A program made the position numbers and the translations under genes. Positions 26,599 to 34,776 of a DNA stretch of 64,000 nucleotides are shown here, one piece after another. The notes beneath the pieces were generated by a model. The model saw nothing but the letters and a program-made list of their open reading frames with translations, searched no databases and was not told the DNA's origin. Origin of the DNA: an uncultured Candidatus Melainabacteria bacterium (GTDB lineage Bacteria; Cyanobacteriota; Vampirovibrionia; Gastranaerophilales; Gastranaerophilaceae); assembly GCA_949741915.1 (NCBI GenBank), contig CATJOM010000068.1:1-64000 (forward strand). The letters run 5' to 3'. The stretch's first letter is position 1, and every line of letters begins with the position of its first letter.

Positions 26599-27006
26599 CT
26601 ATTTTGACATTCCTACCATGATACCCAAGAATACAGCAAGAATTCCAAATATTATTCCAATGACAAAACCTGCTATTATTAAGATAACACCAATTTTTGC
26701 CCAGGTTTTTTGAACACTTGTAAAGTGTTCAACGCTATCCCACTTTTTATTTTGCCATGCCCATTCGTTTCCTTTGATGCCGAACCAGATTGAGCATCCT
26801 AATGGAATAAGAAACCCTATAAATGGGATGAGGGATAATATTGATGCTGCAAATATTAAAAGCGTTATATATGTTTTGTTTCCAAGCCCCCAAATCCAGT
26901 TTAACAAGAATGCGCCCCAGTTAAATTCTTTTGCTATCTCAACAGGCACGGCAGAACATTTGCCTTCACCTGAATTGTTTATTATTTGTTGTGTTTCATC
27001 TGACAT
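26599..27006 (-). CDS. Small membrane protein, DUF2628-like
   Basis: A 135-residue protein with a short cytoplasmic N-terminus and three to four membrane segments. Its core, FNWGAFLLNWIWGLGNKTYITLL ... GIKGNEWAWQNKKWDSVEHF (split here for reading), resembles small membrane domains of the DUF2628 type. A very similar core occurs in the gene immediately upstream, so the two are paralogues or share a domain. AAAGGT precedes the ATG. Only 15 bases separate the genes, indicating one operon ending in a strong terminator. Function unknown. Confidence 0.7.
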   Translation of the reverse strand: MSDETQQIINNSGEGKCSAVPVEIAKEFNWGAFLLNWIWGLGNKTYITLLIFAASILSLIPFIGFLIPLGCSIWFGIKGNEWAWQNKKWDSVEHFTSVQKTWAKIGVILIIAGFVIGIIFGILAVFLGIMVGMSK

Positions 27007-27021
27007 AATTTTTTTACCTTT

Positions 27022-28224
27022 CTATTTTTCTGTTGGTTTATAAAATTTATACGCTGATAATGCAGCTTTTAATGCAGTTTTAAAATTTGCATTCTTTGAA
27101 TTAATTGACTCATCTATTGCAAATTCGCCCAGCAATTCGTTATTTTTGGTACTGTAAATTTTTGTTTTTGGGAGTTCGGTCCTTTTTGAATAGTGTCCTT
27201 TAGGGTTTTTCTTAAGTTTTTGCATTGCAGATGTGGTTGCAGCACTCTCCATTAAATCTTTTTTATCTCCAAAGGAATAACCAGCCCAATCGCTTGGAAG
27301 CACATAAAATTTGTTTTCATTTTCGCTGATTTCGTATTTTTCAAAAAATATTGATGAATAGAAGGTTGTAAATTTCTCTGCTGCGTTCATAATTTTAACC
27401 GCAGCCTGAGGATTTCCAGTCGCTGTATCTTTATTTTCTGTGCCTGTAATTGCTAGCATCAAGCATAGAACAAAGGCTATGACCAGCACAAAATATATCA
27501 TAGGAAGGATTACAACTTTTAGGATGATAAAGATAATTGTCTGTATATCCTGGCTTTTTTTGAATTTTTCATCGCTTTCCCATTTTTTGCCTTTATATGC
27601 CCACTCATTTCCTTTAAGACCACAAACAAGGGCATAGTAAAATCCTGCAGGGGTGAGGCCCAAAAGAAGCATCCATAGAGTTTTATATGAACTGTTGAAT
27701 AGGCCCCACAGCCATGTTCCAAAGAACGCACCCCAATTGAAATCTTTAATAAAATCATACGGCATTTTGCCTGTTATTTTTCCCTTTGTAAAGAATAAAA
27801 CAAGGCTTATTAGAGTATTTATTACTGAAAAAATAGCTAAAATAGGAATAGGCATAAAAAATAAGCCAAATGTTCCGCATAATAACAAAATGCTGAGTAT
27901 TGCATTTATAATGTTATTTGTTTTGCCTAAAATATCGTTTGCGCGTCTTATTATGTTTGAAATTTTTACAAATGAAACAAATGCAAGTGCTAAAAAGTTC
28001 CAAACTAGAAGAACACTGGGTAATTCGGTGTACAATTTCCCTATGTCTAAAAGTTTTTCAAAAGATTCAAGGTTTGAAAATAAATGCCAGGTTACAGGAA
28101 GTGCTGCAAGGGAGCCTATAATGCTGATATATGCAATGTTAAGTAGATAATCCCTTCTGCCTATGACTCCGTCAAAACCAATAAATTTAGTATTCAGCCT
28201 TAAATTATCCACAATATACTCCAA
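27022..28224 (-). CDS. Membrane protein with DUF805-like and DUF2628-like regions
   Basis: A 400-residue protein starting at TTG 28224 (GAGG upstream). Residues 10-140 resemble DUF805 (FDGVIGRRDYLLNIAYI ... ISNIIRRANDILGK, several membrane helices). Residues 160-235 repeat the core seen in the next gene (FNWGAFFGTWLWGLFNSSYKTL, LKGNEWAYKGKKWESDEKF). After another membrane segment (about 245-270) comes a soluble C-terminal domain of about 120 residues (ENENKFYVLPSDWAGYSFGDKKDLM), not recognised. Role unknown; perhaps envelope stress or transport accessory. Operon with the downstream paralogue. Confidence 0.7.
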   Translation of the reverse strand: MEYIVDNLRLNTKFIGFDGVIGRRDYLLNIAYISIIGSLAALPVTWHLFSNLESFEKLLDIGKLYTELPSVLLVWNFLALAFVSFVKISNIIRRANDILGKTNNIINAILSILLLCGTFGLFFMPIPILAIFSVINTLISLVLFFTKGKITGKMPYDFIKDFNWGAFFGTWLWGLFNSSYKTLWMLLLGLTPAGFYYALVCGLKGNEWAYKGKKWESDEKFKKSQDIQTIIFIILKVVILPMIYFVLVIAFVLCLMLAITGTENKDTATGNPQAAVKIMNAAEKFTTFYSSIFFEKYEISENENKFYVLPSDWAGYSFGDKKDLMESAATTSAMQKLKKNPKGHYSKRTELPKTKIYSTKNNELLGEFAIDESINSKNANFKTALKAALSAYKFYKPTEK

Positions 28225-28322
28225 GCCTCTTATTTAAAAGCACATATTCTATCAACAATTCTCTTGATTTTATAATATTTCTGGGGGTTTGTAAAGATTT
28301 GGGCCCTAATTTTTTGTCAAAG

Positions 28323-28349
28323 AAAAAGGCTTGAATATTTCAAGCCTTT
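28323..28349 (-). terminator. Terminator of the 89-residue gene
   Basis: AAAGGCTTGAA (28325-28335) and TTCAAGCCTTT (28339-28349) form a perfect 11-bp stem with a three-base loop; on the minus strand TTTTTCTTT follows. It starts 37 bases beyond the stop codon. Confidence 0.85.
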
Positions 28350-28385
28350 GGAAACTTTCATTTCACTTTATAGAGGAGGAATTTT

Positions 28386-28655
28386 TTATGACTGTATATC
28401 AATATTTCTAATTTCTTTTGATCCGTTAACTATTGTGCCAAGCTGCATTGCCTGCATATTAAGTCTTTGAATTTCAGCACCCACATTGCCTGAAAAAACG
28501 TTATCATTGGTTTTAAGGTAGTCAAGAACGGGTTCCCAAAGTGTTCCTATGGCATTTTCCACACTTTTTGCAGTAGCATCTGTGAAGTTTGCAACTTGTT
28601 TTTTATTTGGGATTACGTTAAAACCAAAAGATTTGATGTTAAATTCGCTGACCAT
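28386..28655 (-). CDS. Small orphan protein
   Basis: An 89-residue protein, not recognised. It begins MVSEFNIKSFGFNVIPNKK and then becomes helical (VANFTDATAKSVENAIGTLWEPVLDYLKTN), ending with AEIQRLNMQAMQLGTIVNGSKEIRNIDI, a pattern somewhat like small secreted helical proteins. No signal peptide, no cysteines. AAAGGAAAAT precedes the ATG on the complement, and a strong terminator follows, so I regard it as a real, separately transcribed gene. Confidence 0.65.
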   Translation of the reverse strand: MVSEFNIKSFGFNVIPNKKQVANFTDATAKSVENAIGTLWEPVLDYLKTNDNVFSGNVGAEIQRLNMQAMQLGTIVNGSKEIRNIDIQS

Positions 28656-28903
28656 TTTTATTTTCCTTTGAGTATCCTTATATTATTTATTTCGTACCTA
28701 GCTGCATAAAACTTTAATGATTGCACCCTATTTGTAAAGAAAAATTTACAAAATTTAAAAAATGCTGTATAATTGATTTAATAAGAGTTTTGATGCAGTA
28801 ATAATTGTAAACTTTTGTTAATATTTGCAGAAAAAATGGCACTTTTTATTTTTACATGTCTTATAGAAAGAGTGAAGGTTAAAATCACCGAAAGGTTAAG
28901 TAA

Positions 28904-29218
28904 ATGGATTTTAAAAATCTGAAATTTGTCAAAACAATTAAAAATTTAAGCCCAAAAATCAAGTGGTTTATGTTTAATAGTATTCAGGACTATAAAATAG
29001 GTTCTAAATACATAGATTACTTAATTCCTGATGAAAAAAAAGGTATTGAAAAAGATAATGAAAGGCTTGAAAATATGGTAAAAGAATCCCTTATAAAAGA
29101 ATTCGGCCCGCAGGTAAAAGATTTGAAATCCTATAATCTATTGGTTGATGCCGTTGTTCATAATTTAAAGAAGAAACAACTAAAAAGTTTTGATGATAAA
29201 AATCTTGAAGATATATAA
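28904..29218 (+). CDS. Small orphan protein upstream of the GT9 gene
   Basis: A 104-residue basic protein with no recognised domain, signal peptide or cysteines. The sequence is mixed helix (NERLENMVKESLIKEFGPQVKDL, YNLLVDAVVHNLKKKQL). GAAAGG lies seven to eight bases before the ATG. Its last codons contain the -35 box of the next gene's promoter. Twenty-two bases separate the genes, so partial read-through is likely. Function unknown. Confidence 0.6.
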   Translation: MDFKNLKFVKTIKNLSPKIKWFMFNSIQDYKIGSKYIDYLIPDEKKGIEKDNERLENMVKESLIKEFGPQVKDLKSYNLLVDAVVHNLKKKQLKSFDDKNLEDI

Positions 29219-29233
29219 GGTTTTGATTATTAT
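29205..29233 (+). promoter_or_regulatory. Promoter of the GT9 gene, predicting a leaderless mRNA
   Basis: TTGAAG (29205-29210), a 17-base spacer, then TATTAT (29228-29233); seven bases later comes ATG 29241. No Shine-Dalgarno is present. The -35 box is inside the upstream gene. Confidence 0.65.
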
Positions 29234-29240
29234 CTAGATA

Positions 29241-30311
29241 ATGAAAACTGAAAGAAAAATTTTAATTATCAGGCTGAGTGCGATTGGCGATATCGTGCAC
29301 AGCCTTACTATTGCGGATTGTTTAAGGCATTTTTATCCGAATTCAAGGATTGACTGGGTTGTATCCGACAAATGCAAAGGAATTGTTGAGAATAATCCAC
29401 TTTTAGATAATGTTTATGTTGCAAATGTTTCAAAGTGGCGAAAAAATTGGCTTTTCTATATTCCTGAAATAATAAGATTCGGCAGAATGCTTCAAAAAAA
29501 TAATTATGATTTTGCAATTGATGCACAGGGTTTATTTAAAAGTGCTGTAATTACAGCACTTTCGGGAGCTAAGACAAAGATTGGACTTGCCGATGGACGT
29601 GAATTTTCAACCCTTGTTTTGGATAAAAAAATTGAACCGAAAGAAAGACGCCCGTTTAAAAAACATCATATCATACATAGAAATCTTGATATATTAACAG
29701 GCTCGGGTCTTGTATCAGAAGATGATATGAAAAATTATCAGCCAAAAGCTGTGCTACCGATATCAAGCAGGGAGACTGTTGAGAAAATTACTGAATTGCT
29801 TACAAATATTGATAAAACAAAGCCAAATTTTGTTTATGCACCTGCAACAATGTGGAGAAATAAGCACTGGGCTGTTGAAGAATGGCAAAAGCTTTATAAT
29901 TTGACTAAAGATAAGGCAAATATTATATTTACAGGGGTTGAAAAAGATTTGCCATTGATTGGTAATATTACGCAAGGGGGAAATGCTTTTATACTTGCAG
30001 GCAAAACTTCAATGAGTGAATATATTGAGGTTTTAAGGCGTGCAGATTTAATAATAAGTCCTGACTCTGGAGCTTCACACCTTGGGTTTGCGGTTATAGA
30101 AAATAATAAGCCAAAAATTTTCACTCTGTTTTTTGCAACATCAAAAAATGTATATACACCATTGGGTGAATTTAACAAGGGTTTTCCTTTGAGTAAGCCT
30201 ATTTGTCCTCCGTGTCATAAAAGAAAGTGCAAAAAACAAACTATGGAGTGTACACAATACATAAAAGCAGAGGAGGTTTATTCTGCTATTCATGAAGTTT
30301 TTGATGTATAA
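29241..30311 (+). CDS. Glycosyltransferase family 9 (heptosyltransferase-like)
   Basis: A 356-residue GT-B enzyme of family GT9, which transfers heptose or related sugars to lipopolysaccharide core. Recognised from IIRLSAIGDIVHSLTIADCLR at the N-terminus, DWVVSDKCKGIVENNP, YDFAIDAQGLFKSAVIT, the nucleotide-sugar region FVYAPATMWRNKHWAVEEW, and ISPDSGASHLGFAV. C-terminal cysteines (ICPPCHKRKCKKQTMEC) are typical of a subset. Supports the presence of an outer membrane with lipopolysaccharide-like glycan. The gene is followed after 51 bases by the GGDEF/HD-GYP gene, which has its own promoter. Confidence 0.88.
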   Translation: MKTERKILIIRLSAIGDIVHSLTIADCLRHFYPNSRIDWVVSDKCKGIVENNPLLDNVYVANVSKWRKNWLFYIPEIIRFGRMLQKNNYDFAIDAQGLFKSAVITALSGAKTKIGLADGREFSTLVLDKKIEPKERRPFKKHHIIHRNLDILTGSGLVSEDDMKNYQPKAVLPISSRETVEKITELLTNIDKTKPNFVYAPATMWRNKHWAVEEWQKLYNLTKDKANIIFTGVEKDLPLIGNITQGGNAFILAGKTSMSEYIEVLRRADLIISPDSGASHLGFAVIENNKPKIFTLFFATSKNVYTPLGEFNKGFPLSKPICPPCHKRKCKKQTMECTQYIKAEEVYSAIHEVFDV

Positions 30312-30325
30312 ATTTAGGCCATGAC

Positions 30326-30355
30326 TTGAAAAAAAACCAAAAAAAGTTGTATAAT
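30326..30355 (+). promoter_or_regulatory. Promoter of the GGDEF/HD-GYP gene, predicting a leaderless mRNA
   Basis: TTGAAA (30326-30331), an 18-base spacer, then consensus TATAAT (30350-30355). Seven bases later comes ATG 30363, with no Shine-Dalgarno. The clearest example of this arrangement in the window. Confidence 0.75.
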
Positions 30356-30362
30356 AAAGAGC

Positions 30363-32276
30363 ATGGGACTTTTTGATTGGATTAAAAATTCCGGCGAAAA
30401 ATTAAGACGGGTTGAAGACAAAATTTATCAACAAAGGACTGATTTTGTTGAAATATATCAGCGCAATCTTGCCCTTGAAAAAGAGATTACTCAAAGAACA
30501 GAGGAATTGCATAAAGCAAATCAAACTCTTTTAACGCTTGAACATGTTTGGGATATGATGAATTCTTCGCGGCCATTATCAAGTGTTTTAGAAACTATAG
30601 TTTCTAGTCTCCATGGAGAATTTCGCTACTTATATAGTTGTATTATGCAGAAGCAGCTTGATTCTGATGGTGAATTTTTTGCCTTTAAAACTTATCTTCA
30701 AAATGATTTTTTGATGAAGTTTGATGACTGCATAAAAACATCCCTTTTTGAGACTAGAATCAATATACAAAAAGGCTCTCCTATTTATGAAGCAATTGAA
30801 AACAAAAAATTTACATATTTTTCTATAAATGAAGATTTTTTTAAGCTTCTTTTTAATGATAATTATTTTCCTGAAAAGATTAATGAGTTAAAAATTTCAA
30901 CATCTGTAAAAACTTTTCTTGTTATACCCATAGTTTCAAAGGAATTTACAGGTTTTCTTGCCGTGTTTTCTCCGAGGGAAGAACCCAAGGAATCCGAGGT
31001 TAATTTTTTGAATTTGTTTGCAAGACAGATTGAGCTTGCAATTACGATAGCAAACCTCTTTGAAACAGTAAAAAAACAGGCCGTAACTGATTCTTTGACA
31101 GAACTATTTAACAGAAGATTTTACGAGGATGCCCTTGCAAGAGAAGCAAAGCGTGCACTCAGATTGAACCAGCCTTTCACTCTTATATCGTTAGATTTAG
31201 ATAAACTAAAACATATTAATGATATGTATGGACATACAGCTGGTGATGCTGCAATTAAGACTGTTGCAAGAGTCATTACTAAAAGCTCAAGGTCTGTTGA
31301 CGTGCCATCAAGAGTTGGTGGTGAGGAATTTACAATAATTTTGCCAGGTATTGATTCTCAAGGCGGGCTTATTGCTGCAGAAAGAATTCGGGCTTCTCTT
31401 GAGAACGAACATGTTGAAATTGTTGGTAAAATTACAGCCAGTATTGGTGTAGCCACATTTATTGAGCAGACTTCAAATCTTGATGAACTTATTGAAATGG
31501 CTGATAAGGCTATGTATTTTGCAAAACAAAATGGCAGAAACCAAGTAAAACTTGCAGATATTCCAAATGAGATATCTTGGCAGCAGGTTGCAGTTGATGC
31601 ATTTGTTCAAATACTTGATAATCACAAGATTCCTTTTAATACATCGCTTGCTGAAAATTTATCTAAAAAACTTCAGTCAAAACAAGAAAAACAAAATGGT
31701 TCCTCTACAAAGGATTTGTTATATGGTGTCGTAGATACTATATCTAAAAGTTATGCTGCACAATATCAAGAAGGCACAACTAAAGCGAAGGTCCAGCTTG
31801 CTAGCACCATTGCAAAGAAGTTTGATTTGTCAAAAACCGATGTTGATAAATTAAAGATTGCAATGTTATTATATGACATTGGAAATATCATGCTGCCAAA
31901 TGATCTCCTTAAGAAAACATCGCCTTTGACAGAAGAAGAAAAAGAAACTATAACAAAGCATCCAATTTATGCTGCTCAGGAGATTCTAAAGCCCATAAGT
32001 CATGTTTCGAATATTATCCCCATCATTGAGCACCACCATGAGGCATGGGATGGAAGTGGCTATCCCAGCAAGAAAAAAGGGGATGACATTCCGCTGATTT
32101 CGCAGATAATTCTAATTGTGGATTCTTACTTTGCCATGATGTCAGATAGGCCATACAGAAAGGCATATTCAGAGCAGGATGCTTTGGAAGAAATTAAGAA
32201 GTTGAGGGGTAAGAAATATTCAGAAGAATTGACCGATGAATTTATACGTTCTATAGAAGATATAAAAAGGATGTAA
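30363..32276 (+). CDS. Hybrid GGDEF diguanylate cyclase with degenerate HD-GYP domain
   Basis: A 637-residue signalling protein: coiled coil (about 10-60), a GAF-like sensor (60-235), a GGDEF domain (243-400) and a C-terminal HD-GYP domain (455-630). The cyclase site is GGEEF (about 319-323) preceded by an RSVD inhibitory-site motif five residues before it, so synthesis of cyclic di-GMP with product inhibition is plausible. In the HD-GYP part the second signature is intact (HHHEAWDGSGYPSKKKGDDIP, SYFAMMSDRPYR), but the first metal pair reads YD (LLYDIGNIMLP, residues 504-505) rather than HD, and GK is GN. Hydrolase activity may therefore be lost. Soluble protein. Confidence 0.88.
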   Translation: MGLFDWIKNSGEKLRRVEDKIYQQRTDFVEIYQRNLALEKEITQRTEELHKANQTLLTLEHVWDMMNSSRPLSSVLETIVSSLHGEFRYLYSCIMQKQLDSDGEFFAFKTYLQNDFLMKFDDCIKTSLFETRINIQKGSPIYEAIENKKFTYFSINEDFFKLLFNDNYFPEKINELKISTSVKTFLVIPIVSKEFTGFLAVFSPREEPKESEVNFLNLFARQIELAITIANLFETVKKQAVTDSLTELFNRRFYEDALAREAKRALRLNQPFTLISLDLDKLKHINDMYGHTAGDAAIKTVARVITKSSRSVDVPSRVGGEEFTIILPGIDSQGGLIAAERIRASLENEHVEIVGKITASIGVATFIEQTSNLDELIEMADKAMYFAKQNGRNQVKLADIPNEISWQQVAVDAFVQILDNHKIPFNTSLAENLSKKLQSKQEKQNGSSTKDLLYGVVDTISKSYAAQYQEGTTKAKVQLASTIAKKFDLSKTDVDKLKIAMLLYDIGNIMLPNDLLKKTSPLTEEEKETITKHPIYAAQEILKPISHVSNIIPIIEHHHEAWDGSGYPSKKKGDDIPLISQIILIVDSYFAMMSDRPYRKAYSEQDALEEIKKLRGKKYSEELTDEFIRSIEDIKRM

Positions 32277-32279
32277 AGT

Positions 32280-32492
32280 TTGAAAAAATTCATTTCGGTT
32301 TGTTTTTTACTTTGTATATTGTTTATTCAACATACAGCCCTTGCAGAGACTGTTTATTTTAATTTGCAAAGCCTTAAATATCATAAATTAAATTGTGCAT
32401 ATGCTAAAAAATGTACAAAAAACTGCGTTAAAATAGAAAAACAAGAGGCAAAATCAAAAGGCGGCGTGCCTTGTAAAGTTTGCGGCGGATAA
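32280..32492 (+). CDS. Small secreted cysteine-rich (Ada-type metal-binding) protein
   Basis: A 70-residue protein with a Sec signal peptide (residues 1-22, MKKFISVCFLLCILF ... ALA) and a short mature domain: YHKLNCAYAKKCTKNCVKIEK ... GGVPCKVCGG. The H-x3-C ... PCKVC spacing is like the small Ada-type zinc-binding modules found at the end of some secreted nucleases and lipoproteins. Start is TTG 32280, three bases after the preceding stop, with AAAGGA upstream, so translation is coupled to the cyclase gene. Possibly metal or redox related in the envelope; function unproven. Confidence 0.7.
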   Translation: MKKFISVCFLLCILFIQHTALAETVYFNLQSLKYHKLNCAYAKKCTKNCVKIEKQEAKSKGGVPCKVCGG

Positions 32493-32507
32493 GAAAAGGA
32501 GATAAAT

Positions 32508-32984
32508 ATGTATTGTCCAAAATGTGGTAATGAAACAAATAAAGATGATTCTTATTGTAAATCCTGCGGAGAGCAGGTGAACCCTAAGGATGCTCCACTG
32601 TTTGATTTTGAACCTAAAAAAACAGGGGTGCAGGCACTTTTGTTGTATCTTGCTTTTAGTATAATTCAAATCTTAATATTAACCTTTATTTCATTTGTAC
32701 TTATGGGTATATTTGAAGCAAAAGGCATGAGTATTAATTCACTTGAATACAAAGAATCTGCAAAGAAAATGCATTTGTTTTTTAATTCGCTATCCACATG
32801 TGTTCTTTGCGTTATGATAATGGGTGCAAAAAATTTGTTCAGAGAGAACAAACCATATTTAATGATGATCCTTGGTATAATATGTTCTATTCTATACGGC
32901 GGAGTTGTTGGCTTTGTTTTCCCTGCTTTTATGACAAGATTTAAGCCAATAGAAGATGATTCGGCATCAGCCACACAGCCCTAA
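32508..32984 (+). CDS. Zinc-ribbon membrane protein
   Basis: A 158-residue protein with an N-terminal zinc ribbon (MYCPKCGNET ... YCKSCGEQV, residues 1-24) and two to three membrane segments (about 48-70, 93-110, 120-145) after a proline/acidic linker. This layout (zinc ribbon then transmembrane domain) is common in Gram-positive and cyanobacterial-relative genomes and is of unknown function. AAAGGAGAT precedes the ATG, giving strong translation. It follows the small secreted protein by 15 bases and is last in the unit before a terminator. Confidence 0.75.
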   Translation: MYCPKCGNETNKDDSYCKSCGEQVNPKDAPLFDFEPKKTGVQALLLYLAFSIIQILILTFISFVLMGIFEAKGMSINSLEYKESAKKMHLFFNSLSTCVLCVMIMGAKNLFRENKPYLMMILGIICSILYGGVVGFVFPAFMTRFKPIEDDSASATQP

Positions 32985-33002
32985 GTTTAATATAGATATG
33001 AA

Positions 33003-33040
33003 AATAAAAGATGGCATATTTGATTTTGCCATCTTTTATT
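33003..33040 (+). terminator. Terminator after the zinc-ribbon gene
   Basis: AATAAAAGATGGCA (33003-33016) and TGCCATCTTTTATT (33027-33040) form a perfect 14-bp stem with a 10-base loop; the 3' arm ends in TTTTATT. A/T flanks make it usable on both strands, and it stands between convergent genes. Confidence 0.8.
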
Positions 33041-33183
33041 GTGCTCTGTCTAATTATTATTTTTTATTGGATGGCCTCAAAAGCATATTCATAGGCTATT
33101 TCAAAGCTCAAAGCCATAAAAATGTAAATTTGTACTTAAAATATTTAACCAACAGACGTAAAGTTTGGATATGATTGCAAGAA

Positions 33184-34638
33184 TTAAATTCTGCCTATTA
33201 TTCTAAGTTCAAACTCAGGCGTAATTTCTTTCAGGCATATTACAGGAATGTCTGTGTATAATTCAGAAACCAGAACAAATAGCATATGTCTTAAATGATC
33301 TGGTGCTACTAGAACTATATCTTTTTCTTTTGAAATTTTTTCTATGGTTTTAGTGAATTTTTCAAATTTGTCGCCATCTATTTTGACAACACCTGTTGCA
33401 TCATCAATATTCTCTGACTCTGCTTCAAGCATTTTTATGATTTTATCATTCACTTCATAGCCATTTATTTCTTTATTTTCATTGCATAAAGACCAGCAAA
33501 TCTGCCTTGCAAGTGAAACTCTTAGCTTGTCTAATAAGTCAGCCTTTGATGTATCATCAGCAAAATCATTAATCTTTTCAAAGATATATATCACATCTTT
33601 AACGCTGACTCTTTCTCTTATTAAAGAACAGAAAAGGTATTTTAGTTCCGAAAGCGAAATAAAATCTCCCAAGATGTTATCTATTAAAAGTGCATTATTT
33701 TCGCTTACTATCTCAATATAACGATTCAAATCGTTATAGTTGAAGATTTCATTTACACATTTTATTGAAAAATACTTTAAATATTGCGCAATGTATTCGC
33801 AGGGATTTAGTCCTTTAAGCCAGTAGTCCTTTGCTTCATTTGTAGGAATCCAGACAATCTTTCTTCCTGTCATTGCATCTATATCTTTAATTGTATCTTT
33901 GGGGTAGTCTTTAAGATTTAACTCATCTTCAAAATATACAATATGGTTGGGATAAGCTTGTGCCTTAATTACAGGTATTGAATGGATATTGATTGTAAAG
34001 GCGTATTCTTCAAGTTCAGGGTTTTCTAAAAATAGAACCTTTGGAATAATGTATCCTACTTCGTTTGTTAATTCTTGTCTCGTTTTGACAGTTTCCGCCA
34101 AGAGATTTGTTGTATTTTTTGGGTCATTTAATGAGTAAATTTCTTCACTTAAGTGAATTGAAAGCCTTTCTTCACCAAGAGAGGAAGCCATTTTAGATGG
34201 CGAGAGCAAGCTTTTCAATTGCTTTTTAAGGTTGTTTAGTTCATTGACCTCTTTTGCTATTTCTTCATTTAAAACATCTCTTTCATTTTCTTTTGCATTT
34301 TCAAGAAAATGTTTTATATCTTCAATTTTTTCCCTTTTTTCTCTTATTTTCTTCTGAAAATTCAGGCACAATTGATAAGGCTCTTCTTTTGAATAGAGCA
34401 TTTTTTCCATTTTGGTCTTGTAGCCTTGAATATCTTCAAATTCACTTTCTGCCTTTGAAAACTCAACTTCTTTCACAAATATAATGTTATACACGCTTTT
34501 GTTATCTGTTTCGCCTTCGTGAAGAGAGTATAAATCCCATCCTTTTCTTGACATTGAATTTAGGATGTTTTCAAGTGCCTGAACATCATCAAACGGACAT
34601 GTTTTTATTAAAAATTCTTGTCTTGTGCTTTTATACAT
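33184..34638 (-). CDS. Stand-alone FlhA cytoplasmic-domain (FHIPEP) protein with DUF4177-like N-terminus
   Basis: A 484-residue soluble protein with no membrane helix. Residues 1-57 resemble DUF4177 (ALENILNSMSRKGWDLYSL). Residues 85-145 are charged coiled coil. Residues 155-484 follow, segment for segment, the cytoplasmic domain of the export gate FlhA/InvA: LAETVKTRQELTNEVGYIIP (as in RIR-x2-R ... E-G-x-PP), an NIHSIPVI strand, GRKIVWIP, CEYIAQYLKYFS, ISLSELKYLFCSLIRERVSVKDVIYIFE, LRVSLARQICW and a last IVLVAPDHLRHMLFVLV ... ELRIIG. In flagella this domain forms the ring that docks chaperone-substrate pairs. No other export gene is nearby. A -10 box (TAAAAT, 34645-34650) lies six bases upstream of ATG. 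Confidence 0.82.
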   Translation of the reverse strand: MYKSTRQEFLIKTCPFDDVQALENILNSMSRKGWDLYSLHEGETDNKSVYNIIFVKEVEFSKAESEFEDIQGYKTKMEKMLYSKEEPYQLCLNFQKKIREKREKIEDIKHFLENAKENERDVLNEEIAKEVNELNNLKKQLKSLLSPSKMASSLGEERLSIHLSEEIYSLNDPKNTTNLLAETVKTRQELTNEVGYIIPKVLFLENPELEEYAFTINIHSIPVIKAQAYPNHIVYFEDELNLKDYPKDTIKDIDAMTGRKIVWIPTNEAKDYWLKGLNPCEYIAQYLKYFSIKCVNEIFNYNDLNRYIEIVSENNALLIDNILGDFISLSELKYLFCSLIRERVSVKDVIYIFEKINDFADDTSKADLLDKLRVSLARQICWSLCNENKEINGYEVNDKIIKMLEAESENIDDATGVVKIDGDKFEKFTKTIEKISKEKDIVLVAPDHLRHMLFVLVSELYTDIPVICLKEITPEFELRIIGRI

Positions 34639-34776
34639 ATATTTATTTTATCATAAAATTGAAGTTTGAAGCTAAAAAAGATTATTTTCAAAACTACTTT
34701 TTCTGTAACCGAATATAAAACTACCCATCCCCCTTCTGTTGATTTTCTTTTTTCAAATATTAATTAAAATACCATT

